Shown here: piece after piece, positions 35,950 to 44,566 of the stretch
How the letters are laid out: the number at the start of each line of letters is the position of its first letter
Position numbering within the stretch: position 1 is the stretch's first letter
Assembly: GCF_016863615.1 (NCBI RefSeq)
Contig: NZ_BOPF01000002.1
Location: 186,001-250,000 of the forward strand
Origin: Virgisporangium aliadipatigenens
GTDB taxonomy: Bacteria; Actinomycetota; Actinomycetes; Mycobacteriales; Micromonosporaceae
Reading direction: 5' to 3'
DNA length: 64,000 nucleotides
The notes under the pieces: generated by a model
What the model saw: only the letters and a program-made list of their open reading frames with translations
What the model was told of the DNA's origin: nothing
Databases searched by the model: none
Position numbers and translations under genes: made by a program

Positions 35950-37347
35950 ATGAGGTGGGGGCTGCGGTTCCGGCTGCTGCTGGCGTTCGTGTCGGTGACG
36001 CTGCTGGCCGTCGCCGTCACCGCCTGGTCCAGCGCCCGGTCGGCGAGCGCGGCCCTGGTCGAGGCGACCGAGCGGCAGCTCACCGGCGTCGTGGCCGAAC
36101 GGATCGGCGCCGTCGCCCCGCAGCTGTCCTACCCGCCGGACCAGGAGAGCCTGGACCGGCTGCGATCGGCGGTCGGACCGGAGACGGTGGTGACCTACGG
36201 GCAGCTGTCGTCCGTGGGCGGCGACCGCACCGGCCTCGTCACCGGGGCGCTGCGCGACGCCGTGCGCACCCGCGGGCGGCTGGTCGCGCAGCGGATCGTC
36301 GCCGCCGGCCGGCCGTGGCTGCTGGTCGGGACGCCGGTCGTGGTCACCGCGCCGGACGGCGGGCGCAGCCCGTCGGGCATCGAGGTCTACTCGGTGTTCC
36401 CGCTGGCCGAGGTCGAACGGCAGGTCGACGGGCTGGGCCGGGTGGCGGTCGGCACCGCCGCGCCGGCCGTGCCGCTGGCCGTTCTTCTTGCGGTGCTGGC
36501 GGCGAACAGCGTGCTACGTCCGGTGCGCCGGCTGCGCGACACCGCCCGGCGGCTGGCCGCGGGAGACCTCGACGCCAGGTCCACCCCGCGGGGCGCCGAC
36601 GAACTGACGGAGCTGACCGTCACGCTCAACCGGATGGCCGGTTCCCTGCAGGCCTCGATGGAGGAACTGCGGCGGATGCAGGCCGACGCGCGCCGGTTCA
36701 CCGCCGACGTGTCGCACGAACTGCGCACGCCGTTGAGCACGCTGACGGCGGTCGTGGAGGTGCTCGCGTCCGCGGCCGACGGGATGGCACCCGACGCCCG
36801 CGAGTCCGCCGAACTGGCGATCACCGAGGTGCACCGGCTCGTGCGGCTCGTGGAGGACCTGATGGAGGTGTCCCGGTTCGACGCCGGGACCGCCCGGCCA
36901 CGGGTCGAGGAGGTCGACGTCGCCGACGCCGTGCGCGAGTGCCTGCGCGCGCGGGGCTGGTCGGACCGGGTCGAACTCGTCGCGGCGCAGGGCGTTCGGG
37001 TGCCGGTGGACCGCCGGCGGCTGGACGTCGTCGTGGCGAACCTGGTCGGCAACGCCCTGCGCCACGGGGCGCCTCCCGTGCGCGTCACCGTGTCGGCGGC
37101 GGCACGGCAGGTGCGGGTCGAGGTGACCGACGGCGGGCCGGGTCTGCCCGATGCGGTGCTGCCGCACGTGTTCGACCGCTTCTACAAGCACGACGCCGCC
37201 CGGACCCGCACCCCGGGCAGCGGGCTCGGCCTCGCGATCGCCCGGGAGAACGCCCGCCTGCACGGCGGCGACATCACCGCCGCGAACGCCGCCGGTGGCG
37301 GTGCCCGGTTCACGCTGCGACTGCCCCGCGACCCGGAGGACGGATGA
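35950..37347 (+). CDS. OmpR-partner sensor histidine kinase
   Basis: A 465-aa membrane kinase. TM1 (about 8-28), an extracellular loop of ~135 residues, TM2 (about 165-187), a HAMP domain ([35 protein letters not shown]), HisKA with His256 ([12 protein letters not shown]), then HATPase boxes N ([13 protein letters not shown]), G1 ([10 protein letters not shown]) and G2 (GSGLGLAIA). It lies 13 bases after its regulator; its stop overlaps the lipoprotein start (ATGA). It probably senses an envelope signal. Confidence 0.95.
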   Translation: MRWGLRFRLLLAFVSVTLLAVAVTAWSSARSASAALVEATERQLTGVVAERIGAVAPQLSYPPDQESLDRLRSAVGPETVVTYGQLSSVGGDRTGLVTGALRDAVRTRGRLVAQRIVAAGRPWLLVGTPVVVTAPDGGRSPSGIEVYSVFPLAEVERQVDGLGRVAVGTAAPAVPLAVLLAVLAANSVLRPVRRLRDTARRLAAGDLDARSTPRGADELTELTVTLNRMAGSLQASMEELRRMQADARRFTADVSHELRTPLSTLTAVVEVLASAADGMAPDARESAELAITEVHRLVRLVEDLMEVSRFDAGTARPRVEEVDVADAVRECLRARGWSDRVELVAAQGVRVPVDRRRLDVVVANLVGNALRHGAPPVRVTVSAAARQVRVEVTDGGPGLPDAVLPHVFDRFYKHDAARTRTPGSGLGLAIARENARLHGGDITAANAAGGGARFTLRLPRDPEDG

Positions 37348-37820
37348 GACGGATCTGTTGCGCGGTGCTGATGTTCCTGCTCGCCGGCTGCGGCGTGCGG
37401 CCCTCCGGCGTCCACGAACGCGGCGAGGCGCCGACCGGCGTGGCACCGGCCGTGACCCTGTACTTCGTCGACGCGCAGAACCGCCTCGCCGCGCAGTCCC
37501 GGCGGACCGGCCGACTGGGCACCATCGCCGAGGCGCTCTCCCTGCTGCTGGAGGGGCCCGGCGGCCGCGACGGCCTGTCCACGCGTATCCCGCCCGGGCA
37601 GCCGACCCGGGTCGTGGTCGACACCCGGCCCGGCCTGATCGTGCTGCGCGTGCCGCTGGCCGCTTACGAGGTCGCGCCGCTGGGCGTCGACCAGATCGTG
37701 TGCACCGCGCTCGGCGTGTGGATCCAGAGCGGCGGCGCGCCGGACGCGCGCGTGCGGGTGTCGTTCACGCTGCCGACGCCGGAGTCGGACGCGTGGCGCA
37801 CCTGCCCGGTGCTCCCGTGA
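37344..37820 (+). CDS. GerMN-like lipoprotein
   Basis: A 158-aa lipoprotein: lipobox LAGC with lipidated Cys16 after [16 protein letters not shown]. The mature part ([37 protein letters not shown]) matches the GerM/LpqB N-like fold seen with actinobacterial envelope kinases. Coupled by ATGA overlap to the kinase, it may modulate signal input, as lipoproteins do in Cse/Mtr-type systems. That role is inference. Confidence 0.88.
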   Translation: MRRICCAVLMFLLAGCGVRPSGVHERGEAPTGVAPAVTLYFVDAQNRLAAQSRRTGRLGTIAEALSLLLEGPGGRDGLSTRIPPGQPTRVVVDTRPGLIVLRVPLAAYEVAPLGVDQIVCTALGVWIQSGGAPDARVRVSFTLPTPESDAWRTCPVLP

Positions 37821-37839
37821 GGCCCTCCACAGTGGACGG

Positions 37840-38328
37840 TCAGGCCGGCAGGGCGGACTCCACGGCAGCGCGCAGCCCCTCGTCCTCCGGCTGCACCCGG
37901 TGCCCGAACCGCGCCGTGATCTCCCCACCGGGCGCCACGACGAACTTCTCGAAGTTCCACCGGATGTCACCGCTGTGGCCGGTGGCGTCCGCGACCCCGA
38001 CCAGCCGGTCGTAGAGCGGGTGCCGTCCCTCGCCGTTGACGTCCACCTTCTCCGTCATGGGGAACGTCACCCCGTACGTCGTCGAACAGAACTCGGCGAT
38101 CTCCTCGCTGCTCCCCGGCTCCTGCCCGCCGAACTGGTTGCACGGCACGCCGAGCACGGTCAGCCCCCGCTCGCCGAACTCCTTCTGCAGCGCCTCCAGG
38201 CCGAAGTACTGCGGCGTCTGCCCGCAGCGGGAGGCGACGTTGACGATCAGCAGCGCGCGGTCGCGGAACCCGTCCAGCGCCAGCGGCTTGCCCTGCAGGT
38301 CGTGGATCGCCACGTCGTAAATGGTCAC
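37840..38328 (-). CDS. glutathione peroxidase-family thiol peroxidase
   Basis: A 162-aa enzyme with catalytic Cys35 (VNVASRCGQT), Gln69 region (VPCNQFGGQEPG) and Trp in RWNFEKFVV, the tetrad of Cys-GPx proteins. In actinobacteria such enzymes reduce peroxides with thioredoxin. It lies four bases after the stop of the MarR regulator on the same strand, so the two form an operon, probably a peroxide-responsive unit. Confidence 0.93.
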   Translation of the reverse strand: MTIYDVAIHDLQGKPLALDGFRDRALLIVNVASRCGQTPQYFGLEALQKEFGERGLTVLGVPCNQFGGQEPGSSEEIAEFCSTTYGVTFPMTEKVDVNGEGRHPLYDRLVGVADATGHSGDIRWNFEKFVVAPGGEITARFGHRVQPEDEGLRAAVESALPA

Positions 38329-38332
38329 CGGA

Positions 38333-38794
38333 TCAATCTAACTCGGCCAGCACCGCTCTCGCGATCTCATCGACGGCCTTCACCTGACGCGGGTCGAGCC
38401 GGTCGAAGAAGAGCCGCCGCACGGTTTCCACGTGGCCCGGCGCGGCGTCGGTGATGGCCGCCCGGCCGGCCTCCGTCAACACGACGAACGCCCCCCGGCC
38501 GTCGTCGTCGCACGGCTCCCGCCCGATGAGTCCGCGGCGTTCCATCCGGTTGAGATGATGCGACAGCCGGCTCTGCTCCCACATGAGCGCCCGCTGCAAC
38601 TCGAACGGCCGCAGCCGCCCCGTCGACGCGTCCGTCAGCGCCACGAGGACGTCGTAGTCCGGCAGCGAGAGGCCGGAGTCCTGCTGCAACTGGCGGTGCA
38701 GTGCGGCGGTGATGCGGCCCTGCATGCGCAGGTAGGCGCGCCAGGCGCGCTGTTCGTCGTCGGTGAGCCAGTCGGTGCCCATGTGCTCAACCAT
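38333..38794 (-). CDS. MarR-family transcriptional regulator
   Basis: A 153-aa winged-helix regulator: DYDVLVALTDASTGRLRPFELQRALMWEQSRLSHHLNRMERRGLIGREPCDDDGRGAFVVLTEAG. The only Cys is in the wing region, not at the N-terminal position used by OhrR, so sensing by that route is unlikely. ATG 38794 overlaps the inverted repeat CATGA-CACA-TCATG (38792-38805), a plausible autoregulatory operator. It is cotranscribed with the peroxidase. Confidence 0.9.
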   Translation of the reverse strand: MVEHMGTDWLTDDEQRAWRAYLRMQGRITAALHRQLQQDSGLSLPDYDVLVALTDASTGRLRPFELQRALMWEQSRLSHHLNRMERRGLIGREPCDDDGRGAFVVLTEAGRAAITDAAPGHVETVRRLFFDRLDPRQVKAVDEIARAVLAELD

Positions 38795-38856
38795 GACACA
38801 TCATGCACCTCGCATATTCGCTGGCCGCCCGGCACCCGCGGCCGTTGAATGGGGGC
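38792..38856. promoter_or_regulatory. divergent promoter and operator region, MarR/TOPRIM
   Basis: Contains the palindrome CATGA-CACA-TCATG (38792-38805), covering the MarR start codon and its likely -10 (CATGAT). For the rightward TOPRIM gene TTGAAT (38845-38850) is six bases before GTG 38857. Confidence 0.45.
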
Positions 38857-39498
38857 GTGGACTACGCCCACCTGTTGGACGGCTACGCGCACGGCCCCAC
38901 CGCCGGGCCGGAGGCCACCGCGCGGGCGCTCGAGAAAGCCGCCGGCGCCGCGAGCATCGTGCTCGTCGAGGGGGTCAGCGACCAGATCGCGCTCGAGACC
39001 CTCGCCCGGCGCCGCGGGTACGACCTCGCCGCGCGGCAGGTCGTGATCGTCCCGACCGGCGGGGCGCACGGGACGCGGCGGTATCTGGAGCGGTTCGTGC
39101 CGAGCGGGGTGCGGCTCAGCGGCCTCTGCGACGTCGGCGAGGAGCCCGTGATCCGGCGCGCGCTCGCCTCGTCGGGCCTCGGTGCGCCCACGTCCCGCGC
39201 CGAGCTGGAACGCCTCGGCTTCCACGTGTGCGACGTCGACCTCGAGGACGAGCTGATCCGTGCGGTCGGCGTGCCGGGCGTCGAGGCGCTGCTGGCCGAG
39301 CACGGGGAACTGCAGGCGTTCCGGACGATGCGCGGCCAGGCGGCGTGGCGCGGCCGGAGCCTCGACGCCCAGATCCGGCGGTTCCTCGTCATCCGCGCCC
39401 GCCGCAAGCTCGCCTACGCGCGGCTCCTCGTCGAGGCCGTCGACCCGTCCCGGGTCCCACGACCGCTCGACGGGGTCCTGGCCGCCGCGTTCAGGTGA
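38857..39498 (+). CDS. solitary TOPRIM-domain protein
   Basis: A 213-aa protein with the OLD-type TOPRIM motif ASIVLVEGVSDQIALETLARRRG (invariant Glu), VVIVPTGGAHGTRRYLE, and LSGLCDVGEE (DxD-like acid site). OLD nucleases carry this domain fused to an ABC ATPase; here it stands alone, with no ATPase neighbour of that type. DNA- or nucleotide-directed phosphoryl chemistry is possible but unproven. GTG 38857 matches the leaderless spacing; an ATG at 38803 is the alternative and would leave no divergent promoter space. It overlaps the converging permease gene by eight bases. Confidence 0.75.
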   Translation: MDYAHLLDGYAHGPTAGPEATARALEKAAGAASIVLVEGVSDQIALETLARRRGYDLAARQVVIVPTGGAHGTRRYLERFVPSGVRLSGLCDVGEEPVIRRALASSGLGAPTSRAELERLGFHVCDVDLEDELIRAVGVPGVEALLAEHGELQAFRTMRGQAAWRGRSLDAQIRRFLVIRARRKLAYARLLVEAVDPSRVPRPLDGVLAAAFR

Positions 39499-40204
39499 TG
39501 TCCCGGCGCGGGGTGATCAGCAGCGCGGCCGTCACGAGCAGCGCCGTGTAGCCGGCCAGCACGAGCCCGCCCGCGGTCTGCGACAGCCCGCCGCCCGCGG
39601 GCAGGTCGCCGAGCGCGGCACCCGCCGAGAACGGCAGCCAGCGCGCCAGGTCCGTGCCGAGCACCTGCCCCACGACACCCTCCACGAGGGCCAGCCAGGC
39701 GAGCGCGCCGGTGACCGCCGCCGTCAGGTTGCCCACGAGGGCGCCCACAGCGACGCCGACGGCGGCGAACATGACGTTCCACAGGATCCCGCCGACGAGG
39801 GTCTGCCAGAGCGCACGGTCGGACCAGTCCGCGGACGAACCCGAGATCGACACCGCGACAGCGCTGGTGGCGAGCGCCGTGACGGCCCCGATCAGCCCGA
39901 ACGCGGCACCGGCCCCGACGTGCACCCCGAGCTTCGCGGCGAGGACCCGGCCCCGGCGCGGCTGCCCCAGATACGTGTCGCCGACCGTGCGGTGCCGGTG
40001 CTCACCGGCGACCGCCATGATGCCCAGCACCAGCGCGAACAGCGCCGTCAACCCCAGGTGCGCCGCCCCGGAACGCACCGCCTCCGGCCCCCGCGCGTCG
40101 CGCAGGAACGGCCCCGTCGCGCCGAGCACGATGACGACCTGGGCGGCGGCCAGCAGGGCCCACGGCGTGCGGACCGTCGACAGCTTGAGAACTTCCGTGC
40201 GCAC
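39491..40204 (-). CDS. ABC transporter permease
   Basis: A 237-aa protein with six hydrophobic segments, ABC-2 type (MRTEVLKLSTVRTPWALL, typical cytosolic start). Paired with the ATPase gene directly upstream: the GTG at 40204 lies 10 bases after that stop and uses a GAGGAG ribosome site overlapping it. Likely a drug, lantibiotic or lipid exporter; substrate unknown. Confidence 0.9.
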   Translation of the reverse strand: MRTEVLKLSTVRTPWALLAAAQVVIVLGATGPFLRDARGPEAVRSGAAHLGLTALFALVLGIMAVAGEHRHRTVGDTYLGQPRRGRVLAAKLGVHVGAGAAFGLIGAVTALATSAVAVSISGSSADWSDRALWQTLVGGILWNVMFAAVGVAVGALVGNLTAAVTGALAWLALVEGVVGQVLGTDLARWLPFSAGAALGDLPAGGGLSQTAGGLVLAGYTALLVTAALLITPRRDIT

Positions 40205-40214
40205 TCTCGTCTCC

Positions 40215-40913
40215 TCAGATGCTCGTCAACCGCAGGAACGCCGCCTCCAACGACCCGTCCAGCCCACTCAGCGGCCCCTCGTACGCGAGCCGCCCCTCGT
40301 GCAGGACCACGAGGTGCTCGACGGTCTGCGCCACCTCCGCCAGAACGTGGCTGGAGTACACGACCGTGCGCCCCTCCGCCGCGAGGCCCCGCAGCAGGCC
40401 GCGCAGCCAGGCCGTGCCGGCCGGGTCGAGGCCGTTGGCCGGCTCGTCGAGCACCAGCACCTCCGGGTCGCCGAGCAGCGCCGCCGCCAGGCCCAGCCGC
40501 TGCCGCATCCCCAGGGAGTAGCCGCGCACCCGGCGGTCCGCGGCGGCGGTGAGGCCGACCCGTTCGAGCACGTCGTCGACGCGGTGCTCGGCAAACGCCG
40601 CCGAACGCGCCACGATCCGCAGGTGGTTGCGCGCGGTGCGGCCCGGGTGGAAGCCGGTCGTCTCCAGCACGGCGCCGACGGTCGTTCGCGGTCGGGGGAG
40701 GTCCCGGTACCGGCTGCCGTTGACCAGCGCCTCGCCGGCGCTCGGCCGCACCAGGCCGAGCACCATGCGCAGGGTGGTGGACTTGCCGGCGCCGTTCGGG
40801 CCGAGAAACCCGGTGACCCGGCCCGCCGGCACGTCGAACGTCAGCCCGTCGACCGCTGTCACGGCACCGAACCGTTTCGTGAGGCCGCGTACGGCTATCC
40901 CGGTTGCACTCAT
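40215..40913 (-). CDS. ABC transporter ATP-binding protein
   Basis: A 232-aa ATPase. Walker A GPNGAGKST, signature YSLGMRQRLGLAAALL, Walker B VLVLDEPANGLDP and switch His in VYSSHVLAEV. Shorter than many drug-export ATPases because the C-terminal regulatory extension is missing. ATG 40913 starts the conserved part. Divergent from a two-component operon that may control it, an arrangement common for antibiotic-responsive transporters. Confidence 0.92.
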   Translation of the reverse strand: MSATGIAVRGLTKRFGAVTAVDGLTFDVPAGRVTGFLGPNGAGKSTTLRMVLGLVRPSAGEALVNGSRYRDLPRPRTTVGAVLETTGFHPGRTARNHLRIVARSAAFAEHRVDDVLERVGLTAAADRRVRGYSLGMRQRLGLAAALLGDPEVLVLDEPANGLDPAGTAWLRGLLRGLAAEGRTVVYSSHVLAEVAQTVEHLVVLHEGRLAYEGPLSGLDGSLEAAFLRLTSI

Positions 40914-40974
40914 GCCCGCAACGATCTCGGTGGCAGCGGTGCGGTGTCGTCGCGCGGCCGCGTCATCTTTGGCG

Positions 40975-40990
40975 TACCGCGGCCGCGGTA
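40975..40990. promoter_or_regulatory. perfect 16-bp palindrome in divergent promoter region
   Basis: TACCGCGGCCGCGGTA, fully symmetric, in the 135-base gap between the ABC transporter and the divergent kinase/regulator operon. A related GTACCGCCGCGGCG lies just to its right. Candidate binding site for the response regulator at 42212. The rightward -10 TACGGT (41037-41042) is six bases before ATG 41049. Confidence 0.4.
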
Positions 40991-41048
40991 TGTGCCGTAC
41001 CGCCGCGGCGTGACGTGCCAGGGCGGGACGCGGTCGTACGGTGTGCGC

Positions 41049-42215
41049 ATGCGCCTTCTTCCGCGACCCGTCGTCTGGGTGGACGCCGCCGTCGCGCTCA
41101 CCGCGGTCGCCGTGACGCTGGTGACGACCGGTGCCGCTCCCGCCGGCGGGCGCCTCGACGCGTACGCCTGGCTCGTCGCCGGCGTCGCGGGCGGGGTGCT
41201 GGTGCTGCGCCGGCGGTGCCCGTTCGCGACGCTGCTCATCGCCACCCTCGCCGCCGAGGCCTATCTCCTGCACCAGTGGCAGTGGGGCCAGCGCGGCTCG
41301 ATGGTGCTGAGCGCGCCGCTGGTCGCGCTGTACACCTACGCCGAGGCGTCCACGCGGCGGTTCGCGCTGCTGGTCGGCGGCGCCGTCGTCCTGGGCATCG
41401 GCGTGATGCACGTCTTCGTCAAGCCCGGCATGTGGATCGGCACCGACAACCTGGCCCTCGCCGCGCTCGGCGCACTCGCGGTCGCCGCCGGAACGGCCGC
41501 CCGGCACCGCCGCGCCTACCTCGCCGAGGCCCAGGCGCGGGCGATCCAGGCCGAGAACGACCGGGAGGCGGAGGCGCTGCGCCGGGTCACCGACGAACGG
41601 CTGCGCATCGCCCGCGACCTGCACGACGCGCTGGGGCACCACCTGGCGCTGATCCACGTGCAGGCCCGGGTGGCCACGCACACGCTCGACAGCGCCGAGA
41701 GCCCGGCCGCGCAGGCCCTCGGGCACATCTCCGCGGCGAGCAAGGCCGCGCTGATCGAACTCGGCGACACGATCGGCCTGCTGCGCCAGCCCGGCGACCC
41801 GGCCGCCCCGACGGATCCGGTCGGCGGCCTCGACCGCCTCGGCGACCTGACGGACGCGTTCCGTCGCTCCGGTCTGGACGTCTCGGTGGAGGTCGCCGGT
41901 GAGGCCCGCCCGGTCTCCGGCCCGACCGACCTCACGGCCTACCGGGTGGTCCAGGAGTCGCTGACGAACGTCTGCAAGCACGCCGGCCCCACCACGGTCA
42001 CGATCGGCCTGACGTACCGGCCGGAGGCGCTGGAGATCACGGTCGACAACCGCGCCACGGGGCATCCCGGGGTGGCCGGTGCCGGACACGGGCTGACCGG
42101 CATGCGCGAACGCGTCACCGCCCTCGGCGGCGCCTTCCAGGCCGGGCCGGCGCCCGGCGGCCGCTACCGCGTGCGGGCCCGTTTGCCGCTGGGAACGGCC
42201 GGGGCCGCCGCGTGA
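41049..42215 (+). CDS. NarL-type sensor histidine kinase
   Basis: A 388-aa kinase. Four to six N-terminal membrane segments (about 10-155), HisKA_3 with His192 (DERLRIARDLHDALGHHLALIHVQA), HATPase N-box AYRVVQESLTNVCKHA and glycine box GHGLTGMRERVTALGG. ATG is six bases after a TACGGT box, so probably leaderless. Coupled by GTGA overlap to the response regulator. Its position opposite an ABC exporter suggests it regulates that transporter. Confidence 0.92.
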   Translation: MRLLPRPVVWVDAAVALTAVAVTLVTTGAAPAGGRLDAYAWLVAGVAGGVLVLRRRCPFATLLIATLAAEAYLLHQWQWGQRGSMVLSAPLVALYTYAEASTRRFALLVGGAVVLGIGVMHVFVKPGMWIGTDNLALAALGALAVAAGTAARHRRAYLAEAQARAIQAENDREAEALRRVTDERLRIARDLHDALGHHLALIHVQARVATHTLDSAESPAAQALGHISAASKAALIELGDTIGLLRQPGDPAAPTDPVGGLDRLGDLTDAFRRSGLDVSVEVAGEARPVSGPTDLTAYRVVQESLTNVCKHAGPTTVTIGLTYRPEALEITVDNRATGHPGVAGAGHGLTGMRERVTALGGAFQAGPAPGGRYRVRARLPLGTAGAAA

Positions 42216-42901
42216 TCCGGGTCGTGCTCGCCGACGATCAGCCGCTGGTGCGCAGCGGCTTCGCCCTGTTCGTCAACGCCGCCGCGGACATGACGGTCGT
42301 CGGCGAGGCGTCGACCGGCCACCAGGCGGTCGAACTGGCCCGCACCGCCCGCGCCGACGTGGTCGTGATGGACATCCGCATGCCCTCGCTGGACGGCATC
42401 GCCGCCACCCGGATGCTCGTCGCCGAGTCGCCCTCGGCGCGGGTGCTCGTGCTGACCACGTTCGAGATCGACGAGTACGTCTTCCAGGCGCTGCGGGCCG
42501 GGGCGAGCGGGTTCCTCGGCAAGAGCGCCGAGCCGGGCGAACTCCTCGACGCCATCCGGCTGGTGCACCGCGGCGAACAGCTGCTGTCGCCGGCCGCGAC
42601 CCGGGCGCTGATCGCGCGGTTCCTCCGGACACCCGACGGCGTGCCGACCGGGAGCCTGGACGCGCTCACCGAACGGGAACGCGAGGTCGTCGCGCTGGTC
42701 GCCGCGGGACTGTCCAATGAGGACATCGCCCGGCAGCTCGTGGTCAGCCCGCACACCGCGAAGACGCACGTCAACCGCGCGATGGCGAAGACCGGTGCCC
42801 GGGACCGGGCGCAGTTGGTGATCGCGGCCTACCGCGCGGGACTGGTTCACCCGCACCCGGGAGCGATCCGGGAGGTCGACAGCGGCGAATACCCTCCATG
42901 A
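42212..42901 (+). CDS. NarL/LuxR-type response regulator
   Basis: A 229-aa regulator: receiver domain with D8-D9, phosphoacceptor Asp54 (VVVMDIRMPS), Thr in VLTTFE and Lys in FLGKSA. LuxR helix-turn-helix: LTEREREVVALVAAGLSNEDIARQLVVSPHTAKTHVNRAMAKTGA. GTG overlaps the kinase stop by four bases. The lipoprotein gene begins 32 bases after its stop. Confidence 0.95.
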   Translation: MIRVVLADDQPLVRSGFALFVNAAADMTVVGEASTGHQAVELARTARADVVVMDIRMPSLDGIAATRMLVAESPSARVLVLTTFEIDEYVFQALRAGASGFLGKSAEPGELLDAIRLVHRGEQLLSPAATRALIARFLRTPDGVPTGSLDALTEREREVVALVAAGLSNEDIARQLVVSPHTAKTHVNRAMAKTGARDRAQLVIAAYRAGLVHPHPGAIREVDSGEYPP

Positions 42902-42933
42902 GGTTCGACCGGTCTCACGGGGGAGAGATTGCG

Positions 42934-43167
42934 ATGCGGAAGTTCGTTCTGCTGGCGTTCCTGGCCGCCACGCTCGTCACGGCAGCCGGCTGCAACGATG
43001 ACGACGACTGCAAGTCGGAGTCGGCGCCCGCGTTCGTGATGGCGAAGCCCGGCGGGGGGAGCGGCGGCGGTGGCAGCGGCAGCCGCGGCGGCGGCAAGTC
43101 GGGCAAGCGCGGCGGCAGCGGCGGCAGCGGCGTGACCAACCGGACGCAGTGCGACGACGACGACTGA
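42934..43167 (+). CDS. small Gly/Ser-rich lipoprotein
   Basis: A 77-aa protein: signal MRKFVLLAFLAATLVTAAGC with lipidated Cys20, an acidic patch (NDDDDC), a Gly/Ser/Lys-rich low-complexity stretch and an acidic tail (TQCDDDD). ATG 42934 follows GGGGGAGA; an ATG at 42898 overlapping the regulator stop is in frame but would bury the signal peptide. Probably exposed on the outer membrane surface leaflet of the cell. Function unknown; similar small Gly-rich proteins are common in actinomycetes. Confidence 0.7.
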   Translation: MRKFVLLAFLAATLVTAAGCNDDDDCKSESAPAFVMAKPGGGSGGGGSGSRGGGKSGKRGGSGGSGVTNRTQCDDDD

Positions 43168-43305
43168 GCCCGGTCAGGACTCCGCCGTGCAGGGCGCGCC
43201 GTAGATGGGTGAACGCCGCCGGCACCGGGTCCGCGCCGGTGAAACCGAACGTGGTGAAGATCGGCGCGGCGAAGCCCGAGGCCCGCGTTGCGGCCGGGGG
43301 AGCGG

Positions 43306-43680
43306 TCAGGGCGCCGTCGCGGAGCCGCGCACGTGCGGGGCGGCCGGCCCGGGCGGCCCCGCCGGCGGGAAGCGGAAGCGCTCCACCTCGTCCACCACGA
43401 AGCCGGCCGGCACGCTGCACAGCACCAGCGCGCAGACCGCGGCGTCGAACGACGCGTCCGGGAACGGCAGCGCCTCGGCCGTCCCGGCGAGCACCCGAAC
43501 CGGCACCGGCGCCGCACGGGCGGCAACGACGCCGGCGGCCCGCAGGCGCGGCTCCGGTTCGACGGCGAGCACCTCGGTCACCGACCCCGGATAGTGCGCC
43601 GCGGCGGCACCCGCGCGGTCCATCGACACGCTGACGCGCTGGTACACGCGGGCGAACACCGGATGCGACACCGGGGCCAT
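43306..43680 (-). pseudogene. internally collapsed class I methyltransferase
   Basis: A 124-codon intact frame that reads as a methyltransferase with two in-frame internal losses. The N-terminus (HPVFARVYQRVSVSMDRAGAA) joins directly to AHYPGSVTEVLAVEPEPRLR, omitting the GxGxG SAM motif. LVLCSVP joins directly to AGFVVDEVERFRFP..PAAPHVRGSATAP, omitting the central region. Both true ends are recognisable. Without motif I it should not bind SAM normally, so a decayed gene is likely. The 138 bases between 43168 and 43305 hold no gene I can support. Confidence 0.65.
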
Positions 43681-43730
43681 GAGCGCCATCCTCACCGAGC
43701 GCCGCCGGCCGCACAACGCACCGCCGCGGC

Positions 43731-43801
43731 CGATCTTGCAGTTGTGGCGAGGACACCGCGGGGCGAAGTGGGGCACGCCGGGCGCCATAACTGCAAGATC
43801 G
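43731..43801. repeat. dispersed ~70-bp palindromic element, copy 1
   Basis: Arms CGATCTTGCAGTTGTGGCG (43731-43749) and CGCCATAACTGCAAGATCG (43783-43801) match at 18 of 19 positions around a 33-base loop. It lies 16 bases downstream of the stop of the hydrolase gene at 43818. A second copy with related loop sequence lies at 59414-59484. REP-, MITE- or terminator-like. Confidence 0.75.
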
Positions 43802-43817
43802 CCGCAGCGCCGCCGCG

Positions 43818-44495
43818 CTACAGGGCGGCCAGGACGCGGGCCAGTTCCGCCGGCTTCGAGTACATCGGCCAGTGTCCCGAGTCGATGTCGACGTAGTCGA
43901 CGTGCTTGGCGCGGGCCAGTTCGGGGACGTCGCCGGCCTCGATCCAGCCGCGCGCGTCCGCCGGCGAGAACTCCGGGCAGACCAGCGTGACGGGCACGTC
44001 GAAGCGCCGTTCGTCGGTCAGCCGCACGATCCCGCCGGTGACGCCCGCCGGCACGGGCAGCGCGGCGGCCTCGATGCGGGCCCGCGCCGACGCGTCGAGG
44101 TCGGCGGAGTCCGGCCCCTCGAACGGTTCCCAGCCGGGGAAGCGCACCGCCCCGTCGACCGGCTCGAAGTAGTCGAAGTAGGCCTTGCCGTCGCCGTTCG
44201 GGAAGCCGCCGATCAGGGCCACCCGGGCGACGCCGTCCGGACGGGCGTCGGCGGCCAGCCACGCGAGCGTGCAGGCGGCGGAGTGGCCCACGACCAGCGG
44301 GCGTTCGGGCGACGCGTCGACGGCCGCCACGATCGCGGCCACCTGGTCGTCGAGGGTCGCCGTCGCGGCGCCGTCGCCCTGGCCGGGCAGGGTGAGCGGG
44401 ACGGGACGGTGGCCGAGCGCCGCCAGTTCGGGCACGACGGCGTCCCACGCCGCGCCGTCGAGCCACATGCCGGCGATCAACAGAATGTCGGTCAT
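43818..44495 (-). CDS. alpha/beta hydrolase
   Basis: A 225-aa hydrolase: oxyanion region LLIAGMWLDGAAW, nucleophile elbow VVGHSAAC (Ser72), and C-terminal DSGHWPMYSKP (His). Small cytosolic esterase/lactonase-like fold; substrate unknown. ATG is seven bases after a TAGCCT box, so leaderless translation is likely. Divergent from a WYL regulator that may control it. Confidence 0.9.
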   Translation of the reverse strand: MTDILLIAGMWLDGAAWDAVVPELAALGHRPVPLTLPGQGDGAATATLDDQVAAIVAAVDASPERPLVVGHSAACTLAWLAADARPDGVARVALIGGFPNGDGKAYFDYFEPVDGAVRFPGWEPFEGPDSADLDASARARIEAAALPVPAGVTGGIVRLTDERRFDVPVTLVCPEFSPADARGWIEAGDVPELARAKHVDYVDIDSGHWPMYSKPAELARVLAAL

Positions 44496-44566
44496 GGGCC
44501 TCAGGCTATGCGTAGACCCGGACGTTCTGCTTCCGGTTCGTACCGATGATCGCCTAACCTGCCGGT
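44496..44566. promoter_or_regulatory. divergent leaderless promoters, hydrolase/WYL regulator
   Basis: Leftward -10 TAGCCT (44508-44503) is seven bases before ATG 44495. Rightward -10 TAACCT (44555-44560) is six bases before GTG 44567. No clear -35 or operator could be picked. Confidence 0.5.

Noticed and set aside
43168-43305. Leftward frame reading FAAPIFTTFGFTGADPVPAAFTHLRRAL
   Set aside because: It looks protein-like for ~40 residues but has no start, no end of its own and runs antisense into the lipoprotein; could be a remnant but cannot be supported.
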